Positions 34,800 through 46,689 of a stretch of 64,000 bases of DNA are shown piece by piece. The translations under genes were made by a program, and so were the position numbers. The notes under the pieces are model-generated. The model was not told the origin of the DNA. It made no database searches and worked only from the letters and a program-made list of their open reading frames with translations. The number at the start of each line of letters is the position of its first letter. Position 1 is the stretch's first letter. Origin of the DNA: Juglans regia (taxonomy: Eukaryota > Streptophyta > Magnoliopsida > Fagales > Juglandaceae); assembly GCF_001411555.2 (NCBI RefSeq), contig NC_049916.1:25190558-25254557 (forward strand), in the 5' to 3' direction.

Positions 34800-35843
34800 A
34801 GTAATTAATAGCGAATCAAATACATTTAATGATGTATGGTTGAATTTTAACTTCGAAACAAGCCCTGTAAATATTACGTGATATATGTAAGTTTCAGTAG
34901 AAAATTCAAAGAAAATAGTTAATTCTCATAGCTGGGTGTGATTGCAGTTTCATTTTCACAAATAGGACGGTATACCGTTCGGGGGACGTTAATGTTTGAC
35001 AAATACTAGAAGTGAGCCTCGTACATCACGGGTTATATCCTAGGACTAAGGTTTTGCGATGATTTTTTATTTTATTTTTGTTTGAAACAGGTTTTGTGAT
35101 GATTTAAGAGCATATTCGATACTTGCATTCATTCATTAACAAATATTTTACCCAATCAACTCAAGTCTAGGCCCATAAATGTGTCTACCCTGGGCCCTGG
35201 CATTGTTTGGTCCATGAGCCCATTGTCTCAGGCAGCTTATGAATAAAGTTGCAATTTTATTTTAATGCAACTGAATTTAAGATAACTGACACTTCAGATT
35301 AAATTGATCAGTTTTCTCGGAATTTGAGTTCGATTTCTAGATTTAAACTCATGACTCAAATATGTCCATTATAAAGTAATTTTTATGTTATTTATCAGAC
35401 ACTTGATATTGATGGAAGAAAAAATCAAACGGTTGTAGCTTATGCTCCAATCAAAATCATGTGGACCCTAATCCATTACAGAACCGGCTTTTTCCTCTTT
35501 TGTAATCCGCGGTCATTCTTTCCTTAACAACTCCCGGGTACTTACAGGTGTTCCACAGCGCACGAACCTCCCAGATTCCCTCTCATACTGACACGTGTCA
35601 ACCTCTCTCTTTCAACCCAAACCATCCCCACGCGCCAATGTCTCGGATCAGTACCTCCAAATCTACGTATTCTTTTTCGCCTTTCGGCCTCTCATACTCT
35701 CAATAGTTATTATTTGAAAAAAAGTTTAAAGAAGAGAAGAAGGCAGAGAAAGAAGAACTAATTAACAGCCACTACGTGAACCAGATTTTCTCCATCTCAC
35801 TTGGACGGTGTGGTGTTTGAGACGCTGGGAGAGAGAAAGAGTG
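34800..35843. other. Spacer and promoter region of CAP1
   Basis: Non-coding. From about 35470 the base composition shifts and the sequence is probably promoter and leader; the first ATG in the leader's final part is the CAP1 start. No repeat was assigned. Confidence 0.45.
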
Positions 35844-38800
35844 ATGGAGGAGAAGCTGATAGCTCGGCTGGAGTCGGCGGTGACTCGGTTGGAGGCGCTT
35901 TCGACCGGGTTCGGTTCGGGAGGTGTACCTGCGATAGACGTAGAAACGGTGTCGGATCCGTCGATTGTGGCGTTTGACGATCTGATTGGGCAGTATTTGG
36001 GTAGGGTTTCGAGCGCTGCTGAGAAGATTGGGGGACAGGTATTGGAGGCCACTAAGATACTGCAAGAAGCCTTTAATGTTCAGAAGGAACTTCTCATCAA
36101 GACCAAGCAAACTCAGGTCCGTTATTTTGCTTATAAACAATACATTCATTGATGCATTCTAAACTCATATGATATATGGAACTTAGCGGCGAAATTTCAA
36201 TCTGGCAATAAGAATGATTGGATTGATGCTTAAAATAATTGGATTGGATTGGATGTGCGCAATTTGGTAATAAGAAATGGCGGTATTGCCCAAATTGTAT
36301 CATTGTTAGCTTGTCGCATTTATAGTATCACTGGCTGAATCAAGGTGCCTTGATACTGAAAATGGTCAAGTTGAGCGAACTTGATTTTGCTATTTTTGCT
36401 ATGATAGCATAATTGCTATAATTCTTATATTCAAACAAAACGGGAAAGTAAAAAACGAAGAATTATATGGATCTGATCCGGTGAGTGTTCATTTCTCTTG
36501 TGCAAATTGTTGAGAAGTAAAGTTGATTGGCGTGGTTGGTTTTAGAATCCCAGTGAGTTGGCCAGAAATTTCCTTGAGAATTATCATATAAGCGTAAGCG
36601 TACACGGATTTTTGTTTTTTCAATTAATTTCTTGAGGTTAATGTTTCTAAGAATTGTGGCCGTGGAAAATTACTACTTTGTTTGGAAACTTGATTTCTGT
36701 GGGGTCATTTTCTTCTTGGAGTTCAAGTAATTGAAAATCTCTAGTTTTATTTTTTAAATAATTAAGCAACTGGAAATATCATGTTAGTGTGAGTGATTGA
36801 ATACCATCTTGATTTTTGGCTGATAGCTCCTTCCATTCTTGGAAGGAAATGATAGGTTTGGGTGCTATATAGTCATAATAATATCTTTGGCAGTGTTACT
36901 GCTTGCAAGTTAAGGGCCACAATTTCACGGTTTTCGCCTTATTTTTCAGAAACCTGATGTTGCGGGATTAGCTGAATTCCTAAAGCCATTGAATGGAGTG
37001 ATCATGAAAGCAAATGCATTGACAGAAGGAAGGCGATCTGATTTCTTCAACCACTTGAAGTCTGCTGCCGACAGTCTATCAGCTTTGGCATGGATTGCAT
37101 ATACTGGCAAAGAGTGTGGTATTGGAGAAATTTGATTGGTTTTGTAAGCCTGAGGCAGATGATTTGTTTCGCGTTCATTGACTCATCATTTTTTTCCAAG
37201 GTATGAGCATGCCTATCGCACATGTGGAAGAAAGTTGGCAGATGGCTGAATTTTACAACAACAAGGTAAACTAAATGTTTTCAGGAAGCCAGTAGTTTGC
37301 ATTTAAATGCGATCATGAACTACTTAAGGGTGTTATTTGTCACACAGAAACCAATGGGGAAGGATAATAACCTGCTGTGTAAGTAGAATAAGGGTCAGAG
37401 AAGAACATTTAGTCCATCCTTCTTTATTTTCATAGATATTTTCTGTGTGTAGTGTATACTTCATTAAAAAGGAAAAGAATTAAGAATGGAAAGCTTAACA
37501 TGTAGAGTTATTGTATTTCATTTGGTTCATGTCTGATACTTCCATTGAACCATGGGTAATGTATTGTGGTCCATAATTACATGACCTAACTGCACACATT
37601 CTTCCTTGCAGTATTGAATCACAAGTTATGTAATGGATTTATGAACTAAAGTTACCAATGGCTAGGTACTGACACTTCTTGTTGTGAAAGTCAGATTCTT
37701 GTAGAGTACAAAAGCAAAGACCCAAATCATGCTGAGTGGGCCAAAGCCATTAAGGAACTATATTTACCGGGATTGAGAGATTATGTTAAGAGTAACTATC
37801 CTTTAGGCCCAGTTTGGAGTCCTACCGGAAAACCTGCTGCTGCTCCACCAACAACTCCTACACCAGGAGCCCCTGCCCCTCCACCTCCTCCACCAGCTTC
37901 GCTCTTCAGTTCAGAATCTTCTCAGGCTTCATCATCACGCCCAAAAGAAGGAATGGCTGCTGTTTTCCAAGAAATTAGTTCAGGGAAGCCTGTGACAGCA
38001 GGTTTGTCTTTCTACCCCCTCTTTTGTTACTTTTTTCTTTTCTATGGGTATTTCGGAAATTGTGATTTGGATTCCCAATGTGCCAGGTCTAAGAAAAGTC
38101 ACAGATGATATGAAGACAAAGAACCGTGAAGATAGAGCTGGCGTTGTTGGTGCCAGTGAAAAAGGCCGTACAAGTACGTCTACTTTTTCTAAATCTGGAC
38201 CACCAAAGTTGGAGCTTCAAATGGGTCGTAAGTGAGTATGCTGATCTTCATTATGTTAATTTGCTTTACATAAGGAATTGATGCCAGTATGTGATTTCTC
38301 TATTTTCACCATTCTTGTATCTCCTGGCAGGTGGGTTATTGAGAATCAAATTGGAAAAAAGCAATTGGTTATTGATGACTGTGATGCAAAACAATCTGTA
38401 TATGTTTATGGATGCAAAGATTCTGTCTTGCAAATTCAAGGTGGTTTGATGACTGTTACAGGCTTGTGAATTATGCTTTATTTACCTGTTTAAGAAAGCC
38501 ACGAGGGAAATTATTTTTATTTGGGCAATATGCAGGCAAAGTCAACAATATAACAGTTGATAAGTGCACTAAGATGGGAGTTGTATTTACGGTTAGTAAG
38601 ATATATGGTAAAGAAAGAACAACTTTTTTGGATAATGGAGGCAGCGTATGTCAAGTTATATTGATTAGTTTACTACATTTGTTTGAAAATGCAGGATGTT
38701 GTGGCTGCTTGTGAGATTGTAAATTGCAATGGAGTTGAGGTGCAATGCCAGGTATTTTTATTTCCCCATAAGAATTTAAGGGTGATATGACTTCAAATTG

Positions 38801-39966
38801 AACAAACAAACGATGATGTTATTGTCCCAAACTTCATGCTAATAAGGCATAGAAAATAGAATTTGATTGAGAATGTTATCAATACCTTGTATATGAACTT
38901 GTAACGTAATCTGAGTGTTTTTTTACCTACTTTGTGGTTATCATAGGGTTCGGCTCCAACAATTTCAGTGGATAATACAGCAGGCTGCCAATTATATCTA
39001 AGCAAAGAATCTCTTGGGGCATCTATAACAACAGCTAAGTCAAGTGAGATCAATGTATTGGTACCTGGTGCCGAGCCTGATGGAGATTGGGTATGTTTCC
39101 TTGTTTCCTTTCTCTATTGTGAGTGTGGGTGTTGTGACTTAAATTTATGCTTGGTTGTTCTCCTTCTTTTTAATTCTTTTTGTGTACTCTTTTTGGAAGG
39201 AGGTGCTTTTCTGATCTATCAGTTGAATACCTGAGCTAAAACATAATCTTATTCACTTCTGACTATTGCAGTTATGGTTTCCTTTTCTGACTGGAAGTTT
39301 AATCATAGTTGACTGATGAAATTGAACATTAGGCATGCATTGCTCCATGCATGGTGAAACTGGTCCTAGCCAGAGGTGGTTTGAGTAACACTGGTGACTT
39401 GACCATGTGAAAGCCATTATTAGTATTTTCGTCCTTCCCTCTTGAACCTGGCAAGGGGTGACTAGAGTGTAGATTAGGTATATGGTGTAGAGTCAGCATA
39501 GTCATCCATGTAAGGGTGGCATTGGAGAAGTATTGCTCTTGGTACTAAGTCTAAACAGTATTTCTCTTGCATTAAAATTAGTAGTCTCTACCCCTCCTTC
39601 AAACTTGTCAGAGAATGCTTCCGCAGTTTGATAAATTCTGGATTACTTTTCTGCCTAATTTAATAACCTGTATAATCTATGCTTTGCTTTATTTGCCTAA
39701 TTACTATAGCCTGCAAAAACATCATAGATAACAATGAACTGTATCTGACGTATGTTACCATTTAATGTCTGCCGGCCATTAATACTTTTCCAATGAACAA
39801 TCTGCATCAAAAGGAGAGGGCATCCATGCTATGTGTTCTCGAGTTTACTTTGAATGGCTTGCCCTGTGTTCTGTTGCAGGGGGAGCATGCGTTGCCGCAG
39901 CAGTTCGTTCACGTGTTTAAAGATGGCCACTTTGAAACTACTCCAGTCTCTCACTCCGGAGGTTGA
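35844..39966 (+). CDS. CAP1: Cyclase-associated protein (actin-monomer recycling factor)
   Basis: Ten exons (35844-36116, 36950-37118, 37201-37265, 37695-38001, 38087-38231, 38331-38440, 38536-38591, 38695-38751, 38947-39090, 39880-39966) give 470 residues, close to the 476 of Arabidopsis CAP1. The N-terminal helical folded domain spans about residues 1-205 ([17 protein letters not shown]; later [14 protein letters not shown] and [18 protein letters not shown]). A proline-rich stretch (about 218-237, [13 protein letters not shown]) may bind profilin or SH3-like partners. The C-terminal beta-helix C-CAP domain begins around residue 310 ([17 protein letters not shown]) and ends [15 protein letters not shown] strips ADF from ADP-actin and reloads ATP-actin in the cytosol. 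Its plant cyclase link is not established. Very short exons (56 and 57 bp) lie in the beta-helix part. Confidence 0.95.
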
Positions 39967-40454
39967 TTGGAACTATTTTTAATTTCCAATTTGGGATCCT
40001 ATATGTTATTTTATTCTTTGGGTGGATTTGTGGCTTCTATTTCTTGTTTCTTTGATTCAATTGTAGTTGGTATACAGTTTTTATACATTGGTGATCTGTT
40101 TGCTACGATGTTGTTCGTTCATTCGGTTGGCTTATCACACCGTTAGAAATGTCTGCAATAATCTTTTGCAAGGTTTATTTCTATATGAATGTCTTCTGCT
40201 GAGGTTTCTGAACCTGCCTTTGTCCTGTAAGGAGAACTTACTGTAACGTTTTACTTTGTCAGCATTTCTTAATTATTTATATTGCATTACTCTACCTATA
40301 CTGTCCTGTAATTTAAAGAACAGTTAAAATTGTGGGGATGCAAAGATGTTGGTTGTGGTAAATGGATACAGAAAATCAGTAGCTTTACATTAATGTAATC
40401 AGATGTCTAAGCACTAGTCCGAACTCTCGATGGTCGCATTTTCTATCTTTAGGT
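39967..40454. other. 3' region of CAP1
   Basis: Likely contains the 3' UTR of CAP1. No other feature seen. Confidence 0.45.
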
Positions 40455-40985
40455 TGTGTCCTGGTGTCACAGGATTGCCTTAGATTGGAAGTGGCAACCT
40501 TTTAGTAGGATCTTTGGGGGGGATATTTGGATCCCCCAAGTAACCAAACCCACGACTAGGAAGTCGGTCCAAAGCTTTAGCTTAGGATTGGGAGGGCCAC
40601 GACCAAAGGGCTCGTAACCACGGCCATGTGGCTGGTAACTCCCTAGAGAGTTGGAGATCAGACCCACAATTGGATGCGATCATCTTAGGCAAGATAACTT
40701 CTACAAAACAAGAGATATCATTTCCGATTAATAAGGGATCATGAAGGATACAAATACGAGAATGGTGATTAGAGTCAGTTGCCATCATGTCATGTCTATA
40801 TCCTTCTATAAATAACCTATGAGAGGTAACAAATACTTCACTTCTTCTTTTACATATACTTATTCTCATATTATATTTCTGACTTAAGCATTAAGCATCG
40901 GAGTTCACCCAGAACAACCAGTGCTGCCCCTTTATTGTCGCAGATCAACCGTGTGATTAGTTGTGTGAAATACGTCTTTTACAAT
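40455..40985 (+). repeat. Probable solo LTR of a Ty3/gypsy element
   Basis: A non-coding block with a TATA-like CTATAAATAACC at about 40815, then a pyrimidine-rich start region and TGACTTAAGCATTAAGCATCGG followed by GTTCACCC near 40880-40910. That order is typical of the U3-R-U5 part of gypsy LTRs in woody plants. No internal pol coding sequence flanks it. Exact edges and a target duplication are not resolved. Confidence 0.5.
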
Positions 40986-42239
40986 CTCTATCCTTGATTT
41001 TTATGTTCATGAATTATGTAAAGCGTGGTAGATACAAAATTGAGAAAAACAAAAACAAGAAACAAAATATTGGGTAAGGGCCGAAGGGTACCCTCTTCAT
41101 GGCTTAATGCCATTCAAGAGATTGTGTGGGACTGTGGCCCAATGTGGCAATTCCATGCGGGTGGAAGTGGCCTCTTATCTACTTTCTGAGGGAAAAACCC
41201 CTGTGATAAGATTAAAATAATTATAAAAATCACAAAGAAATTTGAAAAGTGCAAAACTTTTCACAAAAGTAAATTATAAATTGACATAATTTTATATGAT
41301 ATATTAGATATACTTTATAATAAAGATAATTTTACAATTATATCAATTTAAGAATTTATTTTTATTGTTGTGATTAAAATATTTCTCGAGAAAATTATGT
41401 TGTTATACCAACTATTTGATACGTGGGATAAGTCTCTTTCAATAAAGCTAACAATAGAAAACAAAAACCGAAAATTTGTAGATTCACCTATTTAAGTTTT
41501 ATATATTTGTTTTTTCGTCGTTTCTAGGTGAGCATATTTATTGCAAAATCCTTATCCTTTCTTTTCTCTCTTCCATTTCTACCCTCTACCTTGTAAACGT
41601 TACTTTGAAGTCAATGGTCAATTTTATTTTCTTTTTAAAGAAAAATTCTAGTTATTATTTCATACATCATATACTAATGTATGAGATATATTATTTTTAT
41701 CATTTTATTTAAATATATATATTTAAATAAAAAATAAAAAAGACAAATCACACAAATATAAAATATAGAAATGATACGTAGTGTTTCTCTTTTTTAAAAC
41801 TAGTCTAATCATCAGTCTTTTTATCTTTTGGAAAGCGTTGTAGCTGAAGGGTCGGTCGGGGCTTAGAATTTAGAAGTCTCGTTCCCCACGTGCTGTTTGT
41901 TTTTTCTCCTTTTTTTTTTTTTTTTTTCGTTACAGTATAAAAGGTGAAAAGATAAACTTTTAAAAAGACCGATATATTTATCTGAACTTGACTTGACTAC
42001 AGTAATTCACTTGCGAGTACATATTTACTAAATTAATATTATTATATTATTTTGAATAGATATTCACTAAATTATAGAACTGCTGACTGCCCATACCATA
42101 TTAAAATCACACGACTTGAATTTTCTGTTCCAAGTCATCGTCTTCCAAAGGTTAAAGTGCGAAAATGGGAGTTGAATTTACAGTAACAATTTCCTCATAA
42201 AAACATTGTTAAAGAGAGTTTCGGGAGGGGTGTCTGTCT
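40986..42239. other. Repeat-rich intergenic DNA
   Basis: AT-rich with an apparent short MITE at about 41640-41790 whose ends are weakly inverted (TTCTAGTTATTATTTCATAC versus GTATCATTTCTATATT on the other strand). A long T run lies near 41915. No genes are supported. Confidence 0.4.
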
Positions 42240-42432
42240 GGTTTAGATTGTGTTTGGATGTTGAAGTGAGTTGAGTTGAATTGAGTTGAGATGATAAAAT
42301 ATTGGTAGAATATTATTTTTTAATATTATTATTATTTTGAAATTTGAAAAAATTAAATTGTTTATTATATTTTGTATTGAAATTTGAAAAAGTTGTAATG
42401 ATGAGTTGAGATAAGTTGAGAGTAGTTAAAGT
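42240..42432 (+). repeat. AT-rich MITE-family copy, well preserved
   Basis: Starts TAGATTGTGTTTGGATGTTG, then GAGTTGAGTTGAATTGAG, and has TTATTATATTTTGTATTGAA and GATGAGTTGAGATAAGTTGA at the other end. The clearest member of the family in the window. Confidence 0.7.
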
Positions 42433-42734
42433 CCCCGGGTATTCCCAAGCAATTTCCACCAAAATTCTATTAGTATGTAGCGCCCATGACTTTTTGTTCC
42501 ATGTGGTGTGAACACTCTTGTGCCCATTTATTTATGAGTGTTAACCAGAATCCGAGTCAAGTCTTCATCCCTTGTCGATTATGCCGGTTTTTCCACCCCC
42601 TTAGCAGGTCAATGGCAGTGACTAGTCAAATTTTAATTAATTTTTATTAAAGTGATATGTATTTTAAGTAGTTAAAAATTTAAGAGTATTGATATTAATC
42701 TTGTCAAATGTCCGTGTCTAGCTAAATTTTGGTT

Positions 42735-42915
42735 AAAAAGAAGTTTTGATTCATAGAGGAGTTTAAATAGTTTATAAATAATAGAATAAAAGTTGAATTA
42801 TTTATTATATTTAGTGTGAAAATTTGATAAAGTTATTTTAAAATTTAAAAAAATTTAATATTTTGTGTGAGAATTTAAAAAAATTGTAATGATGAGATGA
42901 GTTTTGAATCCGAAC
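42735..42915 (+). repeat. AT-rich MITE-family copy, rearranged
   Basis: Contains AATTATTTATTATATTTAGT and AATGATGAGATGAG at the end, with an internal duplication of the GTGTGAAAATTTGA/GTGTGAGAATTTAA segment. Confidence 0.5.
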
Positions 42916-43319
42916 CTCTCCAGTAGCTAAACAATATTCATTTCTCCACTTTTGATCCACTATTTATCTCTAAAACAATATTTTACTCTAAAAATATTTT
43001 CAATAGCTACAATTGGATAATTAGGTTGAGAAAAAAATAGTTGAAAAATAAAAATTTTAAATAAAAATTAAATTATTAATTAATATATAGTGTATTTATA
43101 AAATTAAAAAAATATTATTATTAAAATATCTTATATTATATTTTTATTTTTATTTTAGAATGAATAATTCAATATGAACTAGTTTATTCATTGATTTTGA
43201 CTTTAATCAAGGGAAAAGTCTTCTTACATGCATTTTTGCACACCGAAGTGCACCGACCAGCTAATATAGAGTTTTTCTTTAATGAAACGGTTTATTTTTA
43301 TTAGAAGTAACAATATTTG

Positions 43320-43437
43320 ACACGATCCGTTAACCCAACATGAACACAACACAATTAAAACATGATTGAGATTGATTTTAATAAATTTGAATCAAAATGG
43401 ATTGACTCGTTAAAACACGATTAATTAACGGATCATA
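43320..43437. repeat. Short inverted-end element
   Basis: GATCCGTTAA near the left end and TTAACGGATC near the right end are perfect inverted repeats around an AT-rich body of about 100 bp. It directly abuts the orphan bZIP-like exon. Confidence 0.5.
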
Positions 43438-43446
43438 TACTTGCAG

Positions 43447-43497
43447 GAAGAGAATGCTAGGCTCAAGAGGCAGCAAAAGGAGGTGAAAGGACATTAG
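43447..43497 (+). pseudogene. Orphan exon resembling a bZIP leucine-zipper segment
   Basis: Following a TGCAG acceptor, seventeen codons read EENARLKRQQKEVKGH and then stop. This resembles the start of the second coding exon of FD/ABI5-type bZIP factors, where the zipper continues after an intron. No basic region or first exon was found upstream: a short inverted-end element sits there instead. It may be a relic of a bZIP gene broken by insertions. The match is short, so the call is tentative. Confidence 0.35.
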
Positions 43498-46400
43498 TAA
43501 CTTAAGTATCATAAATATGCATCCATTCTTTGGCATTGCAAGAAGTGGAAGCGTCCTTTGCCGACAGTGCTGTGATTTTCTGTGTGGAACGATATACTTC
43601 TTTTGCAAATTTGGAACTTGATAGCCTCTGACATCGATCTTTACTTTTAATTTATCCTGAAATGAGAGAATATTTTTTCCGTTCATTATGGTGCTGTGTG
43701 TATCTATGCATAATACGTTCGTCTACTTAATAACATCTTCTGTGAGTAATTGCAGTTTTATTGCTTCCTGTATAATAAGTGGAAATTCTATATCTATGAC
43801 TATACTAATATGTGTGCCTCACTGATTGTATTGGGCTTTCTTCAAAACTGATGATGACTAGGCCATGATAAGGTTCCCTTCTTGAACATGAATTCAGAAT
43901 GAATCAAGACAACTTTTGTTTTCCCAATGAAGCAATTCGAATTATTTAGTAATATATTTAACTCTCAGAGCTTTCTTGAAATGCAAGTTGGTTATCAGCT
44001 TTTGCTATAATTGTGTTTTCAGCCATGACTAAAAGGGTGTGTTCCATTGCAGCTAGTGGTTAATGATGCTTTCATTCTCTTTACTTCTTCAAAGAAATTG
44101 CCAATTAGAGCAGCATTGTCGAACTCTTTTGGCTTTGGAGGATCAAATGCATCTCTGCTGTTGACTAATGCTTTTTTTTTTAATAGAAATATAAGAAGAA
44201 GTTAAATTGGACGAGTTAATCGAATATGTAATAAAGTTGGAGAACAATAAGGGCAAGAAGGACGCTCTACTTCTTTCTTCAAGTTTTAAATTTGTTTAGA
44301 TATGTATTTTTATTATATTTGAGATTGTAACATTAATATGTTTACAATGTGTGTTTTGTTTATTATATTTGTGATGTAATTTTAATATGTTTACAATGTG
44401 TGTGGATCGTATTTTAATAATAATATTTTAACATTATTAGTAACCTCCCCGCCCCGCCCATCACTCAGTACCCCTCCCTTATTTAATATAAAAAATAATA
44501 TTTTTAATATTTATATAAATATATTATATATAGATATATACAATTTGTTAACAAGAAATTGAATTCAAGTTAATGGTTGTCTTAACCTCTTAGGCCAACC
44601 TTTATATAGGAGGCAAAGGCAATACGATAGTCATATTTAATCAATGTGAGACTTATTGTAGCAATCCAAAATAAAACTCTCATGAGTTTATATTCTTTTT
44701 TAATGCATAAATTTTAATTTATAATTTAAATTATATTATAATTTGGGTTAAAAAAAAATTTAGATCCAAAAAAAATTTATAGACCCAATGGGTCATTAGG
44801 TTGAGCGGGGGGCAGGGAGGGGGTGCACCCGCACCCCTAGTCGGAGGATAGCAGAATACTGTTGGATGCATCAGAGATAATAATTCTACAATGGGACTCC
44901 ACGATGTCAGAAGAAACGAGAGAGAGAATGATTTTTGAGTCCGATCGCCAGGAGGTTGATCGTTACTTACATGCCATCGATGAAATCCAACGGTCTCCAA
45001 TGTAGCTGTTGGTGGCCAGAATGTGCCGGCTAATCTCTGATCCCAACTCAAACTCCTTTCTAGCTAGGCACTCAACCACGGTTTCCTTGCAGCCCCTCAA
45101 CCCAATTGGTGCGAAGAAGACGGAAGTGCTTTCCTTTTGCGAGACAGAGACAGAATACCTTCTTTGTTTTTGTTTTTGTTTTCTTCATTTATTTTTTAAT
45201 TGAAAATGCCGGGTCAGCATTGGTTTGCAGTTTGGCAAGATGTGGTTTGGTTCGTTCGCCAAACCACTTGTACTTAGCAAAATTGTTAATCAAAACTTCA
45301 ACTTTTAACTAAATTTTAGATTTGATAATAACTAGACAATTGCCAATACTCTAACATAAGTAGTTTTTTCTCTTTTTTCTTTTGAAACAAGTAATACATG
45401 ATAAACAGATAAGGTTCACTCCAATTTATGAAGGAATTTACATTTTTGAGTCATATTTTGGTGATGATCCATGACGCTGATGCTTTTGGCAAGGAGAGGT
45501 GAGGTTGTGAACAGATGCAACCTAACAGTCTCAAGAACTTTTAGAGCTTCCTTCTCTTTGGGTTCTCTTCACAATTAAACTCTTAAAAGCATTATTATTG
45601 GATTATGTAAATGTAAAGTAAAATTTATATAATATAACATGGTTTTACATTTGACTATTCCATTCAAAATTTATTTTCACATTAGATTATCAATCTATTA
45701 GTCAAAATAATAATAAAATATTATAAATTTAATAATAGTTTTTTAAAATATTTTTTTTCTATTAATTTTATTTTTCTAAATTAAGAGTTATCTGAAAATA
45801 CATTAATATAAGTGCAGAGTAATATTCATAGAGTGCAGTAAATACATTCTAAATATTTAATACAACACCATTGAAAAAACACATATGTCTATTACATTTT
45901 TACCTTAAAAAACCATCCATTAATTTTCCTTTTGTTTTTAGCTCAATTCCAGTCCTGAGAGCACTAAAACAAAGCACAAATCTAAAAAAAAAAAATTCTT
46001 AAATATGAAAGATTGAACCTAATAATAACAGGCAAAAAAACGAAAATTTTAAAACGAAATAAATGATGCAGAAAAAAAAAGTAAAGGAATGAAATAAAAA
46101 ATGATGTAGAAGAAAAGTAAAGGAAATAAAAATATTTTTGAATCAATTTGACTTAGGTACGGTGACAATCAAATATAACCAACAATCCTAAATTGCTATA
46201 GTTAAAAGTTAAATTCTTTTAAAATTACATAATTTAATATAAACTATTTTCGAGCTTCGTTGTATTTACATTTGTTGCAAAATTCAACCAGGATGCACTC
46301 ACAATTTATATATCATTGTTTTTACTCACAAAAAATTGATAGAACTTTGCCCACCTTTTCCCTTTGTTGTGCACGGACGGAGGGAGATTGGCTGAGACAG

Positions 46401-46548
46401 ATCCCTGTCCAATCCCTGAAGAATTTACAGTGGGAAAACACCCGGTCCCACGCGACGAGTAGTCTCTTCCAGCTAAGTTACTTAAAAGAATTTGAAAGAT
46501 TTTTCAATCCTCCGGCCCCTTTCTTTTGCACATCTCTACTCCTACCGT
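43498..46548. other. Intergenic DNA without supported genes
   Basis: Only short, unrecognised frames. A C-rich edge at 44450-44475 and a G-rich edge ending CACCCCTAG near 44841 could mark a decayed hAT-like element (see findings). From about 46250 the sequence is likely promoter of the GH17 gene. Confidence 0.35.
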
Positions 46549-46556
46549 TATATATA
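46549..46556 (+). promoter_or_regulatory. Candidate TATA box of the GH17 gene
   Basis: TATATATA preceded by CCGT and followed by ATTCCCC lies about 140 bp before the ATG, in a pyrimidine-rich setting. Spacing fits a core promoter with a leader of roughly 100 bases; no transcript start is known. Confidence 0.5.
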
Positions 46557-46689
46557 ATTCCCCATTACACGTTTCCTTTCCTTGCTTATCAGTCTTCGCT
46601 TTCTCTTCACTACTTTCTATCTCTGGATCTGTGATTAATAACATCTTTTCAGACACTGCTACAAAACTGAGTGCCTGTTTGCCGCCGCC

